Source: Spirochaetaceae bacterium
Lineage (GTDB): Bacteria; Spirochaetota; Spirochaetia; Treponematales; Breznakiellaceae
Direction: 5' to 3'
Assembly: GCA_031284085.1 (NCBI GenBank)
Contig: JAITAM010000116.1
Location: 1 to 5,443 of the forward strand
DNA: 5,443 bases
Shown here piece after piece: positions 1 through 5,416 of this stretch. Position 1 is the first letter of the stretch. Each line of letters opens with the position of its first letter. The position numbers were made by a program, and so were the translations under genes. Below the pieces are notes generated by a model, which was given only the letters and a program-made list of their open reading frames with translations, did no database searches and had not been told where the DNA came from.

Positions 1-291
1 CTATCTCAGATAATGAAATGGATAAAGCAAGTCTTTGCTGTGCGATGGAATAAAGAACACAACACAACAGGACACTTCTGGGGAGACAGGTTCTGGAGTA
101 GAGAGATTAAGGATGAGAAGGATTTCTGGGCAGTCTTTGAGTATATAGAGCAGAACCCTGTAAAAGCAGGCTTGGTAGCGAAAGCAGAGGAGTGGGAGTA
201 CAGTGGAGCGTATCATCGCTCTCATGGAATAACTCTGATAGTGTCTGAGGTAACGAAGGAATTCTGGGAAAGCTTCCACGCTAGGCTTTAG
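1..291 (+). CDS. REP-associated tyrosine transposase (RAYT, IS200/Y1-like), C-terminal part
   Basis: The frame is open from the first base, reading LSQI before the first Met at 13, so the gene begins upstream of the window and about 96 C-terminal residues are visible. The order GHFWGDRFWSREI, then EYIEQNPVKAGLV, then EWEYSGAYH is characteristic of the Y1 transposase/RAYT family. By family knowledge the catalytic tyrosine lies in the helix ahead of the NPVKAGLV motif; here the likely candidate is the Tyr codon at 142-144. The N-terminal HUH metal-binding motif would be outside the window, so activity cannot be judged. RAYTs are single-copy HUH endonucleases that act on REP hairpins rather than forming a classical IS. 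REP-like repeats start 12 bases after the stop, which fits. No frameshift is seen in the visible part. A solo IS200-like TnpA is less likely because of the C-terminal motifs. Confidence 0.85.
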   Translation, partial: LSQIMKWIKQVFAVRWNKEHNTTGHFWGDRFWSREIKDEKDFWAVFEYIEQNPVKAGLVAKAEEWEYSGAYHRSHGITLIVSEVTKEFWESFHARL

Positions 292-303
292 ACCGGCAGG
301 ACA

Positions 304-405
304 GGGTCAGACCTTTAGTTGCTCCTATCAGGCAAAAAGCCGTACGCTACTCCTGATACAACAGCCTTTGAAGCAGCCTGTGGCTGTTGAAGCAGCCTGC
401 GGCTG
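304..405. repeat. REP-like dispersed repeat, copy next to the RAYT
   Basis: The element has four parts in order: ggtcagacct (305-314); gctcc followed by a 20-base core beginning tatcaggcaaaa and ending gccgtac (326-345); a cctgatac..cctttgaa segment (352-372); and two hairpins (368-405). The same order occurs at 3697-3814, beyond the ABC operon and in the same orientation, with the 20-base core identical. Its position 12 bases past the RAYT stop suggests it is a substrate repeat for that enzyme, which is inference. Confidence 0.75.
368..405. repeat. Two tandem 19-bp hairpin units
   Basis: Unit 1 is 368-386 and unit 2 is 387-405; they differ at one base (T381 versus C400). Each begins ttgaag and contains the dyad cagcc-3 nt-ggctg (374-386 and 393-405), so each can fold into a 5-bp G+C-rich stem with a three-base loop. 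Paired small hairpins of this kind are what RAYT-linked REP/BIME elements look like. No T-run follows, so this is not an intrinsic terminator on the + strand. Confidence 0.75.
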
Positions 406-447
406 TTACCTCTTGTTTATTCCAATGCCACCGTGTAAAGTCTCATT

Positions 448-1374
448 ATGGTTGAGGTACAGAATCTGTCAAAAGTGTACAATAACAAAAAAGCACTCAA
501 CGCTATTAGCTTTTCTGTGGCGGAACAGGAGATTCTTGGCTTCCTCGGCCCTAACGGCGCAGGAAAATCTACCACCATGAATATTATTACCGGCTACATT
601 TCAGCCTCAGCCGGCACCGTACGGATAAACGGTAAGGACATTTTAGAAGAACCCTTGGCTTGTAAAAAAAATATCGGCTACTTGCCGGAACACCCGCCTT
701 TATACCTTGACATGACGGTTAAGGCTTACCTTTCATTCATCTTTGATCTCAAAAAAATCGAGCTCCCTAAAAAAAAGCACATTGCTGAAGTGTGCGAGCA
801 AACCGGCATCGCCGATATAACCGGCCGCCTTATCAATAATCTGTCCAAAGGCTTCAAGCAGCGAGTAGGCATTGCACAGGCAATATTAGGAAGACCTGCA
901 CTGCTTATCTTGGATGAACCCACCGTCGGGCTTGATCCAAAACAGCGGCTCGATATACGAAGGCTTATCACAGAGCAATTAGCCTCTTACAGCACCATAA
1001 TCTTCTCTTCCCATGTCTTGGAGGAGATTCAGTCAACCTGTGAACGTATCATTGTGATCAACAACGGCAGCCTCATTGCAGATGATACGAGTGCGAATCT
1101 GACACGTGATAATAATCGTATCGTATGTCGGGTTGCAGGGCCTGTACAAGCGGTGCGGGCAGCGCTTGCCGCACTGCCGGCGGTAAAAACAGTGGAAGAC
1201 CGCGGGGAAAAAGAGCCGTGCGTGCATGAATTTCTGGTTGAATCGGAAAAGCACGCCGATATTCGCCTGAGTATATTCTACCTTTCAGCCCATAACGACT
1301 GGCCTCTTTTATCTATGGAAAAGCAAAAGACATCGCTTGAAGATATTTTTTTGAAACTTGTTACAGGGAGTTGA
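448..1374 (+). CDS. GldA-like ABC transporter ATP-binding protein
   Basis: The 308-residue ATPase subunit of an ABC-2/Gld-type exporter hydrolyses ATP at the cytoplasmic face of the membrane. Visible motifs are Walker A GPNGAGKST (residues 34-42), a Q-loop region GYLPEHPPLY in which Glu81 takes the usual Gln position (typical of the GldA/CcmA-like group), signature LSKGFKQRV (132-140) in place of LSGGQ, Walker B LLILDEP (152-158), D-loop GLDP (161-164) and switch His189. After the roughly 220-residue nucleotide-binding domain there is a C-terminal extension, common in this subfamily. The ATG at 448 is used because MVEVQNLSKVY is the family N-terminus; I see no strong Shine-Dalgarno or convincing promoter before it. 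The stop overlaps the next frame (ttgA at 1371-1374), indicating translational coupling with the permease. The transported substrate cannot be read from sequence, and the name does not imply gliding. Confidence 0.93.
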   Translation: MVEVQNLSKVYNNKKALNAISFSVAEQEILGFLGPNGAGKSTTMNIITGYISASAGTVRINGKDILEEPLACKKNIGYLPEHPPLYLDMTVKAYLSFIFDLKKIELPKKKHIAEVCEQTGIADITGRLINNLSKGFKQRVGIAQAILGRPALLILDEPTVGLDPKQRLDIRRLITEQLASYSTIIFSSHVLEEIQSTCERIIVINNGSLIADDTSANLTRDNNRIVCRVAGPVQAVRAALAALPAVKTVEDRGEKEPCVHEFLVESEKHADIRLSIFYLSAHNDWPLLSMEKQKTSLEDIFLKLVTGS

Positions 1375-1382
1375 GCCGAAGA

Positions 1383-2087
1383 ATGTTTGCACTTATGAAA
1401 CGGGAACTGTCCGCGTATTTCACTTCGCCCATAGGCTATGTGTACCTCGCGGCTTTTTGGTTTTTTGCCGGCTATTTTCTTTTCACCGGTGTATTGGTCA
1501 ATAACAGCACTATTTTGACGCCGGTATTTCAAGTAATGATAAATATTGTGATGGTGCTGATGCCGCTTTTAACCATGCGGCTTTTATCGGAGGAGCGCCG
1601 CCACAGAACAGATCAAGCTTTATTGACCGCGCCGGTAGAGCTTTGGGCTATTGTTACAGGAAAGTTTCTCGCCGCATCTCTTGTGTACCTAGCCGGCATT
1701 TCTATTACGATCGTCTTTGCTTTAGTTCTCAACAGCTTTGCGCCTGTAAACTGGGCTTTGATTTGGGGGAATTATCTTGCCCTAGCGCTTTTAGGGCTTG
1801 CCTTTATTGCGATTGGTGAATTTATCTCATCGCTCACTGAAAATCAGGTAATAGCTGCTATAGCAAGCTTCGCTTTGATGCTCATGCTTTTTCTGCTGGA
1901 TGCTCTGCCTTCCCTTATTCCCATTCCATGGCTTTCTGTGCTTATAGGCGGCATTTCTTTTATCAAACGCTACACTCCTATTACCCAAGGGATTTTAGCG
2001 CCGGCAAACCTTTTCTTCTTTAGCAGCGTCTGTCTATTGTTTCTGTTTTTAACGACACGGGTGCTTGAAAAGCGCCGATGGTCATAG
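1383..2087 (+). CDS. GldF-like ABC transporter permease
   Basis: This is an ABC-2 type integral membrane subunit of 234 residues from the ATG at 1383. The N-terminus MFALMKRELSAYFTSPIGY matches the permease family, in which a short amphipathic KRE..FxSPIGY segment precedes the first helix. About six hydrophobic helices are visible (roughly 17-38, 48-65, 96-117, 123-145, 155-172 and 205-225). The cytoplasmic stretch RLLSEERRHRTDQALLTAPV (66-85) is the conserved loop of these permeases, expected to contact the ATPase. An in-frame TTG at 1371 would add four residues and overlap the ATPase stop; I prefer 1383 because GGAG at 1367-1370 abuts the TTG but is 12 bases from the ATG. The protein should pair with the upstream ATPase. 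The next gene's start follows 38 bases after the stop. Confidence 0.9.
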   Translation: MFALMKRELSAYFTSPIGYVYLAAFWFFAGYFLFTGVLVNNSTILTPVFQVMINIVMVLMPLLTMRLLSEERRHRTDQALLTAPVELWAIVTGKFLAASLVYLAGISITIVFALVLNSFAPVNWALIWGNYLALALLGLAFIAIGEFISSLTENQVIAAIASFALMLMLFLLDALPSLIPIPWLSVLIGGISFIKRYTPITQGILAPANLFFFSSVCLLFLFLTTRVLEKRRWS

Positions 2088-2113
2088 CGTCTTGCAGGGC
2101 AAAGATTTTTTAT

Positions 2114-2119
2114 GAGGAG
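2114..2119 (+). promoter_or_regulatory. Ribosome binding site that sets the GldG-like start
   Basis: GAGGAG lies six bases before an in-frame TTG at 2126-2128. The longer frame from ATG 2078 would overlap the permease and add 16 residues with no comparable Shine-Dalgarno. The sequence therefore favours a TTG start at 2126. Confidence 0.7.
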
Positions 2120-2125
2120 AACCCT

Positions 2126-3580
2126 TTGAACCTACCATCATCTAATAGTTTTTTCCGGTATGGTGTAGTTTCCACAGGGATTAGCGTGCTAGCCGTTGTA
2201 CTGATTATAGTAGCCAACGTCTTTGTAACAGCTGTGTTTAATAAGTACCCGTGGAATATTGATCTTACTGAGAATAAAGTCTTTGAGCTCTCTCCTGAAA
2301 CAAAACAATTCCTCTCTTCTCTTGATACTGATCTTGATATTGTTGTTCTTAATACCGAAGCGGCTTTTATAGCAAGCGCACCCTCAGAGTATTTTAATCA
2401 GGCTAACGAAATTATTCGTAAGTATGCGCAGCTGTCCCCCAGAGTGCATCTTAGCTACGTTGATTTGCTGCGCAATCCGGATTTTGCTTCCCAGTATAGC
2501 AGCTTGGTACTACACGTGAATGATATTCTTGTAAGTACAAAAGAGAGAAGCCGCTCCCTTACGCCGGAGGACCTCTTTAATATCCGCAGCTCGTATTACG
2601 GCTCATATATTGCTTCTTCCAAAGCCGAACAAAGCATAACCAGAACCATTCTCATGACGGTAAGTGATGAGCGCCTCCGCGTATCCATTCTTAGTGGACA
2701 TAACGAAGAGGACATCAGTCCTTTTATTGAGCTTTTGGCCATGAATAACTACGAGGTGGCGCTGCAGAATCTTTTAACCTCTGAGATTGCAAGCGATACG
2801 GCTTTTGCTATTCTTGCCGCGCCGGCACGGGATTTAAGCACAGAAGAACTGCGCAAGCTCGATAGGTTTCTTGCCGGCGGCGATAATAAAACGCTTTTTT
2901 ACCTTGCCTCTGCATCACAAAGCCATTTGCCTAATCTTGCAGCCTTCCTAGCCGAGTGGGGTATAACAGTCGATGAGGGCGTTGTTTTTGAACAGGATAG
3001 TTCGCGTATTCTCAGCAATTCAGTGTATATAGCTATCTTGGATTATGCGGAACAGGAATTCTCAAAAGCCAGTACAGACAGAAACCTGCCTATGGTTATT
3101 CCTAATGCCAGACCTTTGAGAGCGCTGTTTGAGACATCAGGGTATAAGACGGTCTCGGAACTACTGCGTTTTTCTGCACAGTCCGGTATACGGCCTGCGC
3201 ATACAGGCAGCGATTGGAGACCCTCTGGTGCGGATATGTCGCCTCACGTGCCGGTTTTATTGTTGAGCCAGTCTGTGCGCAACGGCCTGCAGAGCAGCCT
3301 GCTGCACTCAAACCTTTTGGCCTGCGGCTCTACCCTTGCTCTGAACCAGAGCATACTAGCAAGCCCCAACCTTGCTAACGCCTCATATTTCTTGGACATA
3401 TTTTCAGCCTTGAGTAGACGGGAACAGCTTATCCGTATAGAAGACAAAACGCTTGGAGCAAGCGAACTTGGCGCTACGGTGGATCAAGTGATGGTTATCA
3501 GTATTGTATTTGCCGGAGTACTGCCGCTTGTTCTGCTCATAATCGGGAGCGTAGTATGGCTGCGCCGCCGTTCTTTGTGA
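2126..3580 (+). CDS. GldG-like auxiliary protein of the ABC complex
   Basis: From the TTG at 2126 the protein is 484 residues. It has a short N-terminal tail, one hydrophobic helix at about 12-37, then IDLTENKVFELSPET (45-59). This is the entry motif of the GldG/ABC-auxiliary family, where a D-x-T-x-x-K/R-x-(F/Y)-x-LS pattern precedes a large extracytoplasmic domain. A second hydrophobic helix lies at about 455-478, and the chain ends in the basic stretch WLRRRSL. The topology is thus two end anchors holding a roughly 420-residue soluble domain outside the membrane. The middle contains a GHNEED segment typical of the family's Rossmann-like half. The protein is expected to work with the upstream ATPase and permease; its biochemical role is not established in the family and nothing here settles it. 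An upstream in-frame ATG at 2078 is an alternative start, judged weaker. Confidence 0.88.
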   Translation: MNLPSSNSFFRYGVVSTGISVLAVVLIIVANVFVTAVFNKYPWNIDLTENKVFELSPETKQFLSSLDTDLDIVVLNTEAAFIASAPSEYFNQANEIIRKYAQLSPRVHLSYVDLLRNPDFASQYSSLVLHVNDILVSTKERSRSLTPEDLFNIRSSYYGSYIASSKAEQSITRTILMTVSDERLRVSILSGHNEEDISPFIELLAMNNYEVALQNLLTSEIASDTAFAILAAPARDLSTEELRKLDRFLAGGDNKTLFYLASASQSHLPNLAAFLAEWGITVDEGVVFEQDSSRILSNSVYIAILDYAEQEFSKASTDRNLPMVIPNARPLRALFETSGYKTVSELLRFSAQSGIRPAHTGSDWRPSGADMSPHVPVLLLSQSVRNGLQSSLLHSNLLACGSTLALNQSILASPNLANASYFLDIFSALSRREQLIRIEDKTLGASELGATVDQVMVISIVFAGVLPLVLLIIGSVVWLRRRSL

Positions 3581-3620
3581 AGGCTTAGGCTACTCGTCTC
3601 CTTCTGCGGCTGCAAAAAGC

Positions 3621-3752
3621 CGAGGTCTGACCTGTTTTTTATCCGAGCTCCTGCTTCTATCAGGCAAAAAGCCGTACCATTTTGGAACAGGCTGCGAGGT
3701 CTGACCTGTTTTCTGTCCGAGCTCCCACTTCTATCAGGCAAAAAGCCGTACC
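3621..3752. repeat. 74-bp-period direct repeat, two REP-like copies
   Basis: Copy 1 (3621-3678) and copy 2 (3695-3752) have a period of exactly 74 bases. Both read cgaggtctgacctgtttt, then tccgagctcc, then the 20-base core (3658-3677 and 3732-3751). They differ at only a few positions. The same core occurs beside the RAYT at 326-345. Confidence 0.85.
3623..3640 (+). terminator. Possible weak intrinsic terminator after the ABC operon
   Basis: An aggt-ctg-acct dyad (3623-3633) is followed one base later by six Ts (3635-3640), 43 bases after the GldG-like stop. The stem is only four pairs. A small cggct/agccg stem just upstream (3607-3622) may add to it. The segment is also part of the repeat element, so its role in termination is uncertain. 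Confidence 0.3.
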
Positions 3753-3835
3753 TCCATTCCCGATACAGCAACCTCTGAAACAGCCTGCGACTGCTTAGGA
3801 ACAGCCTGTAGCTGCTGTCAGGTAAAAAGCCGTAC
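3697..3835. repeat. Full REP-like dispersed repeat plus a partial core, downstream copy
   Basis: This copy repeats the whole left element: aggtctgacct, the 20-base core (3732-3751), a cccgatac..cctctgaa segment (3759-3779) and two cagcctg hairpin units (3781-3793 and 3802-3814). The hairpins are less perfect than those on the left: the first has one mismatch and the second only a four-pair stem. A further core copy with two substitutions (tgtcaggtaaaaagccgtac) lies at 3816-3835. Confidence 0.75.
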
Positions 3836-4063
3836 TCCGATGACAAATAACGTTCCGGCTGCTGTGGGTTGCTAGCCCGGCGCTGAAGGCCGCGGCGAAG
3901 GACAGGAATTCCGCCTCAGGAGCGGAAAAGACGTCATTGCTTATGATTAACCTCTTTCTAGCCGCATAGCCGCATGGCAGCATCTTGTTTGTTTCAGGAA
4001 TGGTAACACGTTTAGCCGGCTAAGGTCAATTTTCCTTGCCGGGAAAAGAGTTTCTCTGTGGCT
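3836..4063. other. Intergenic stretch with no supported gene
   Basis: No frame here resembles a known protein. The only structures seen are a 6-bp hairpin (ttccgc 3909-3914 with gcggaa 3922-3927, no T-run after it) and a perfect 12-bp palindrome ttagccggctaa at 4012-4023. Minus-strand frames of 62 and 79 codons cross it but lack start signals or recognisable motifs. Confidence 0.5.
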
Positions 4064-4140
4064 GGGAAGTTTTGCCGACATGTCGGGAACTTCTGCCGAT
4101 ACATCGGGAACTTCTGCCGACACGCCGGGAACTTCTGCCG
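4064..4140. repeat. 21-bp tandem repeat array
   Basis: Three full units (4064-4084, 4085-4105, 4106-4126) and a 14-base partial unit (4127-4140) have the form gggaacttctgccgacatgtc. The first unit contains the dyad ccgacatgtcgg (4075-4086), perfect across the unit junction; the second has a near-dyad ccgat..atcgg. The period is a multiple of three, and the minus strand is open through it as a seven-residue repeat (AEVPDVS-like), but I do not call that a gene. Confidence 0.85.
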
Positions 4141-4141
4141 T

Positions 4142-4169
4142 TGGACATACAAAAGAGTGCGTATATAAT
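4142..4169 (+). promoter_or_regulatory. Candidate sigma-70-type promoter at the left edge of the A+T-rich island
   Basis: TGGACA (4142-4147, one mismatch to TTGACA) and a perfect TATAAT (4164-4169) are 16 bases apart. Initiation would fall near 4176, at the left inverted repeat. No gene starts directly after it: the ATG at 4178 gives only five codons. It could supply a long leader for the GNAT gene. Confidence 0.45.
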
Positions 4170-4217
4170 GTAGGTTTATGCGACATACCGCCTAAAATTG
4201 GTTCAAAATTATGTCAA

Positions 4218-4230
4218 GCGGCTTCGCCGC
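4218..4230. other. Small perfect hairpin in the GNAT leader
   Basis: gcggc-ttc-gccgc forms a five-pair stem with a three-base loop. On the + strand it is followed by A+T-rich DNA without a T-run, so it is not a standard terminator. It lies between the two candidate promoters of the island and would be in the transcript from the upstream one. Confidence 0.5.
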
Positions 4231-4262
4231 TAAATGAAATAATAATATTGTAAAAAAACGGC

Positions 4263-4290
4263 TTGACATTATCGAAAAATAATGTATTAT
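4263..4290 (+). promoter_or_regulatory. Promoter of the GNAT acetyltransferase gene
   Basis: A perfect TTGACA (4263-4268) and TATTAT (4285-4290, one mismatch to TATAAT) are 16 bases apart. Initiation is expected near 4297, leaving a leader of about 18 bases with gagg (4300-4303) before the ATG at 4315. The -35 box lies in the right arm of an inverted repeat (atgtcaagc 4211-4219 with gcttgacat 4261-4269), which could be an operator, though this is not shown. Confidence 0.7.
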
Positions 4291-4314
4291 AGACTTAATG
4301 AGGTATGCTAAATT

Positions 4315-4764
4315 ATGGAAATTAAAATAATTGAAAATGATAAGAAAATAAATTTTATGGATTTACTATTATTGGGTGATGAACAAGAAGATATGATATA
4401 CAAATATCTTGAAAAAGGAGAATTGTTTGCTTTGTATGCTGATGATTTAAAAACCGTGGCAGTTGTAACTAAAGAAAAAGAACATATGTATGAAATAAAA
4501 AATTTAGCGACATATCAAAAATATCAAGGTAACGGTTATGCAAGTATTATGATAAAATATATTAAGAAACATTATAAAAATATATGCAAAGAATTATATG
4601 TTGGAACAGGTGAAAATGAGAAAATATTAAGATTTTACAAAAGAAATGGTTTTGAATATTCACATACAATAAATGATTTTTTTGTTAAAAATTATGATCA
4701 TAAAATAATAGAAGACGGCAAAGAATTAAAGGATATGATATATTTAAAAATGGGAATAAAATGA
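4315..4764 (+). CDS. GNAT family N-acetyltransferase
   Basis: The 149-residue protein has the length of a single GNAT domain and is expected to move acetyl from acetyl-CoA to a primary amine in the cytoplasm. Motif A is visible as YQGNGYASIMI (70-80), containing the Q-x-x-G-x-A acetyl-CoA pyrophosphate loop at 71-76. Motif B follows as ILRFYKRNGFEYS (about 103-115). The C-terminal pattern DFF-x-x-NYDHKI-x-E-x-G-x-x-x-x-DMIYL resembles, from memory, the Bacillus YvbK-like branch; the substrate is not predictable and antibiotic modification is not shown. The gene is about 17-25% G+C in the lines I counted, against about 50% in the neighbouring repeat region, and it uses A/T-ending codons almost throughout, so recent acquisition from a low-G+C bacterium is likely. 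It has its own promoter and an 11-base gagg-to-ATG spacing. The frame is intact, suggesting selection or recent arrival. Confidence 0.9.
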   Translation: MEIKIIENDKKINFMDLLLLGDEQEDMIYKYLEKGELFALYADDLKTVAVVTKEKEHMYEIKNLATYQKYQGNGYASIMIKYIKKHYKNICKELYVGTGENEKILRFYKRNGFEYSHTINDFFVKNYDHKIIEDGKELKDMIYLKMGIK

Positions 4765-4834
4765 CGGTTAAAATATTTGAATATAAAAATAAATAATGGG
4801 GTACGGCGGTACGTCGCATAACAGGCCTGTGTGT

Positions 4835-5273
4835 ATGCGCCCGCTGCCTTATAAAGACCTTTCAAACCTTGCTAGAAGCTACAATTGGGAAAAGTAGAAA
4901 GAGTTAGAAGCAAAATTACAAGAAAGGGATGCTCAAATAGCAGCATTTCAGAAAGAACGGGAAGAGTTAAAGAACGCTGGACGCAAACAAGAAGCAGAGG
5001 CGTATTTTGGAGGGATTGGTTGCATCTTTGTTATTTCCCCGTATAAGGCACAGTGCCCGGAGATTCCTGTAGTAAAATCCTTTAGTGAAGAGACCAAAAT
5101 GTTTATGGTTCGGAGCGAAATATTGAACGTGTGCTGCTACTGAAGAGATGGCTTTTCGATACGGATTATATTGCAGCTAAGATAGCCGAAGGTCGGCTAC
5201 CACCAAAGAGTACGCAGAAAAAATAGCCCAACGCCAAGCATAGTGGGCAGAAATTCAAAGTTTGTCGGTATAA
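4835..5273 (+). pseudogene. Decayed phage-type gene, possibly tail-assembly related
   Basis: A coding trace runs through three frames. From ATG 4835 it reads 20 codons to TAG (4895-4897), then continues in the same frame from 4898 as a charged, coiled-coil-like stretch (KELEAKLQERDAQIAAF). That frame stays open until TGA at 5141. A shift near 5087-5092 leads to a second frame with LLLKRWLFDTDYIAAKIAEG, and another near 5191-5195 leads to EYAEKIAQRQA, a TAG (5241-5243) and WAEIQSL, ending at TAA 5271-5273. Each shift is explained by loss of one base. The order L..DTDY..AKIAEG..EYAEKIAQRQ-x-W resembles C-termini of phage tail-assembly/fibre-associated proteins. That assignment is from memory and modest. 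The presumed start sits in the right-hand palindrome of the cassette, so the true 5' end may be lost. Confidence 0.6.
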
Positions 5274-5274
5274 T

Positions 5275-5416
5275 TTATGGTTGTATAACCCGGTGTTGCC
5301 GGTAGAAAATAGAAAACGGGCAGAAACCCGGCGTCATCACCGCCGGACAGGTGCTCGCACACCTTCAGGAAATCCTGATTCCACCCGAACCAATATTAAA
5401 GGCAAATTTCTGTTGA
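5275..5416 (+). pseudogene. Second decayed reading frame after the phage-like remnant
   Basis: One frame gives LYNPVLPVEN (5281-5310), and the frame one base over gives ENGQKPGVITAGQVLAHLQEIL (from 5312), ending in TGA at 5414. The switch is explained by a 7-base near-duplication (gaaaata 5305-5311 beside gaaaacg 5312-5318). Removing it would join the two parts as LPVENGQKPGV. I do not recognise the product. Its closeness to the preceding trace (two bases after that trace's final stop) suggests both were adjacent genes of one prophage-like block. No clear start codon remains; TTG at 5281 is the most plausible. Confidence 0.45.

Larger units (their letters stand above)
4176..4821 (+). mobile_element. 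Putative gene cassette: A+T-rich island bounded by a 17-bp inverted repeat
   Basis: The left arm ttatgcgacataccgcc (4176-4192) is matched in reverse complement by the right arm ggcggtacgtcgcataa (4805-4821), with 16 of 17 positions identical. The A+T-rich DNA begins and ends almost exactly at these arms. Inside is one gene with its own promoter and no transposase. The right arm continues as GCATAAC (4816-4822), the complement of GTTATGC. That is one base from the GTTRRRY core of integron attC sites, and the left arm reads GTTTATGC. An integron-type cassette or a passenger-carrying MITE are the two readings. No complete attC of usual length is evident and no clear target-site duplication is seen. 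Confidence 0.45.

Noticed and set aside
412..440. ttgttt/gtaaag as a promoter for the ABC operon
   Set aside because: Both boxes are poor and would leave almost no leader before the ATG at 448.
368..580. 70-codon + strand frame starting in the hairpin repeats
   Set aside because: It overlaps the ATPase gene in another frame, starts within a repeat and has no recognisable motif.
2078..2125. ATG at 2078 as the start of the GldG-like gene
   Set aside because: It lacks a good Shine-Dalgarno, whereas GAGGAG is ideally placed for the TTG at 2126, and the family N-terminus fits the shorter form.
3484..3846. 120-codon minus-strand frame with internal repeats
   Set aside because: Its repeated segments are just translations of the REP-like DNA repeats, and it overlaps the end of the GldG-like gene.
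3909..3927. Hairpin ttccgc/gcggaa as a terminator
   Set aside because: No T-run follows on either strand.
4064..4140. Possible CRISPR array
   Set aside because: The 21-bp units are directly adjacent with no spacers, and no cas gene is present.
3795..4186. Two overlapping minus-strand frames of 62 and 79 codons, one with a seven-residue repeat
   Set aside because: No ribosome binding site or promoter was seen and the repeat comes from the 21-bp DNA array. They remain possible only if conserved in other strains.
4178..4195. Leader peptide beginning at ATG 4178
   Set aside because: Only five codons before a stop, and the ATG is part of the inverted-repeat arm; nothing supports translation.
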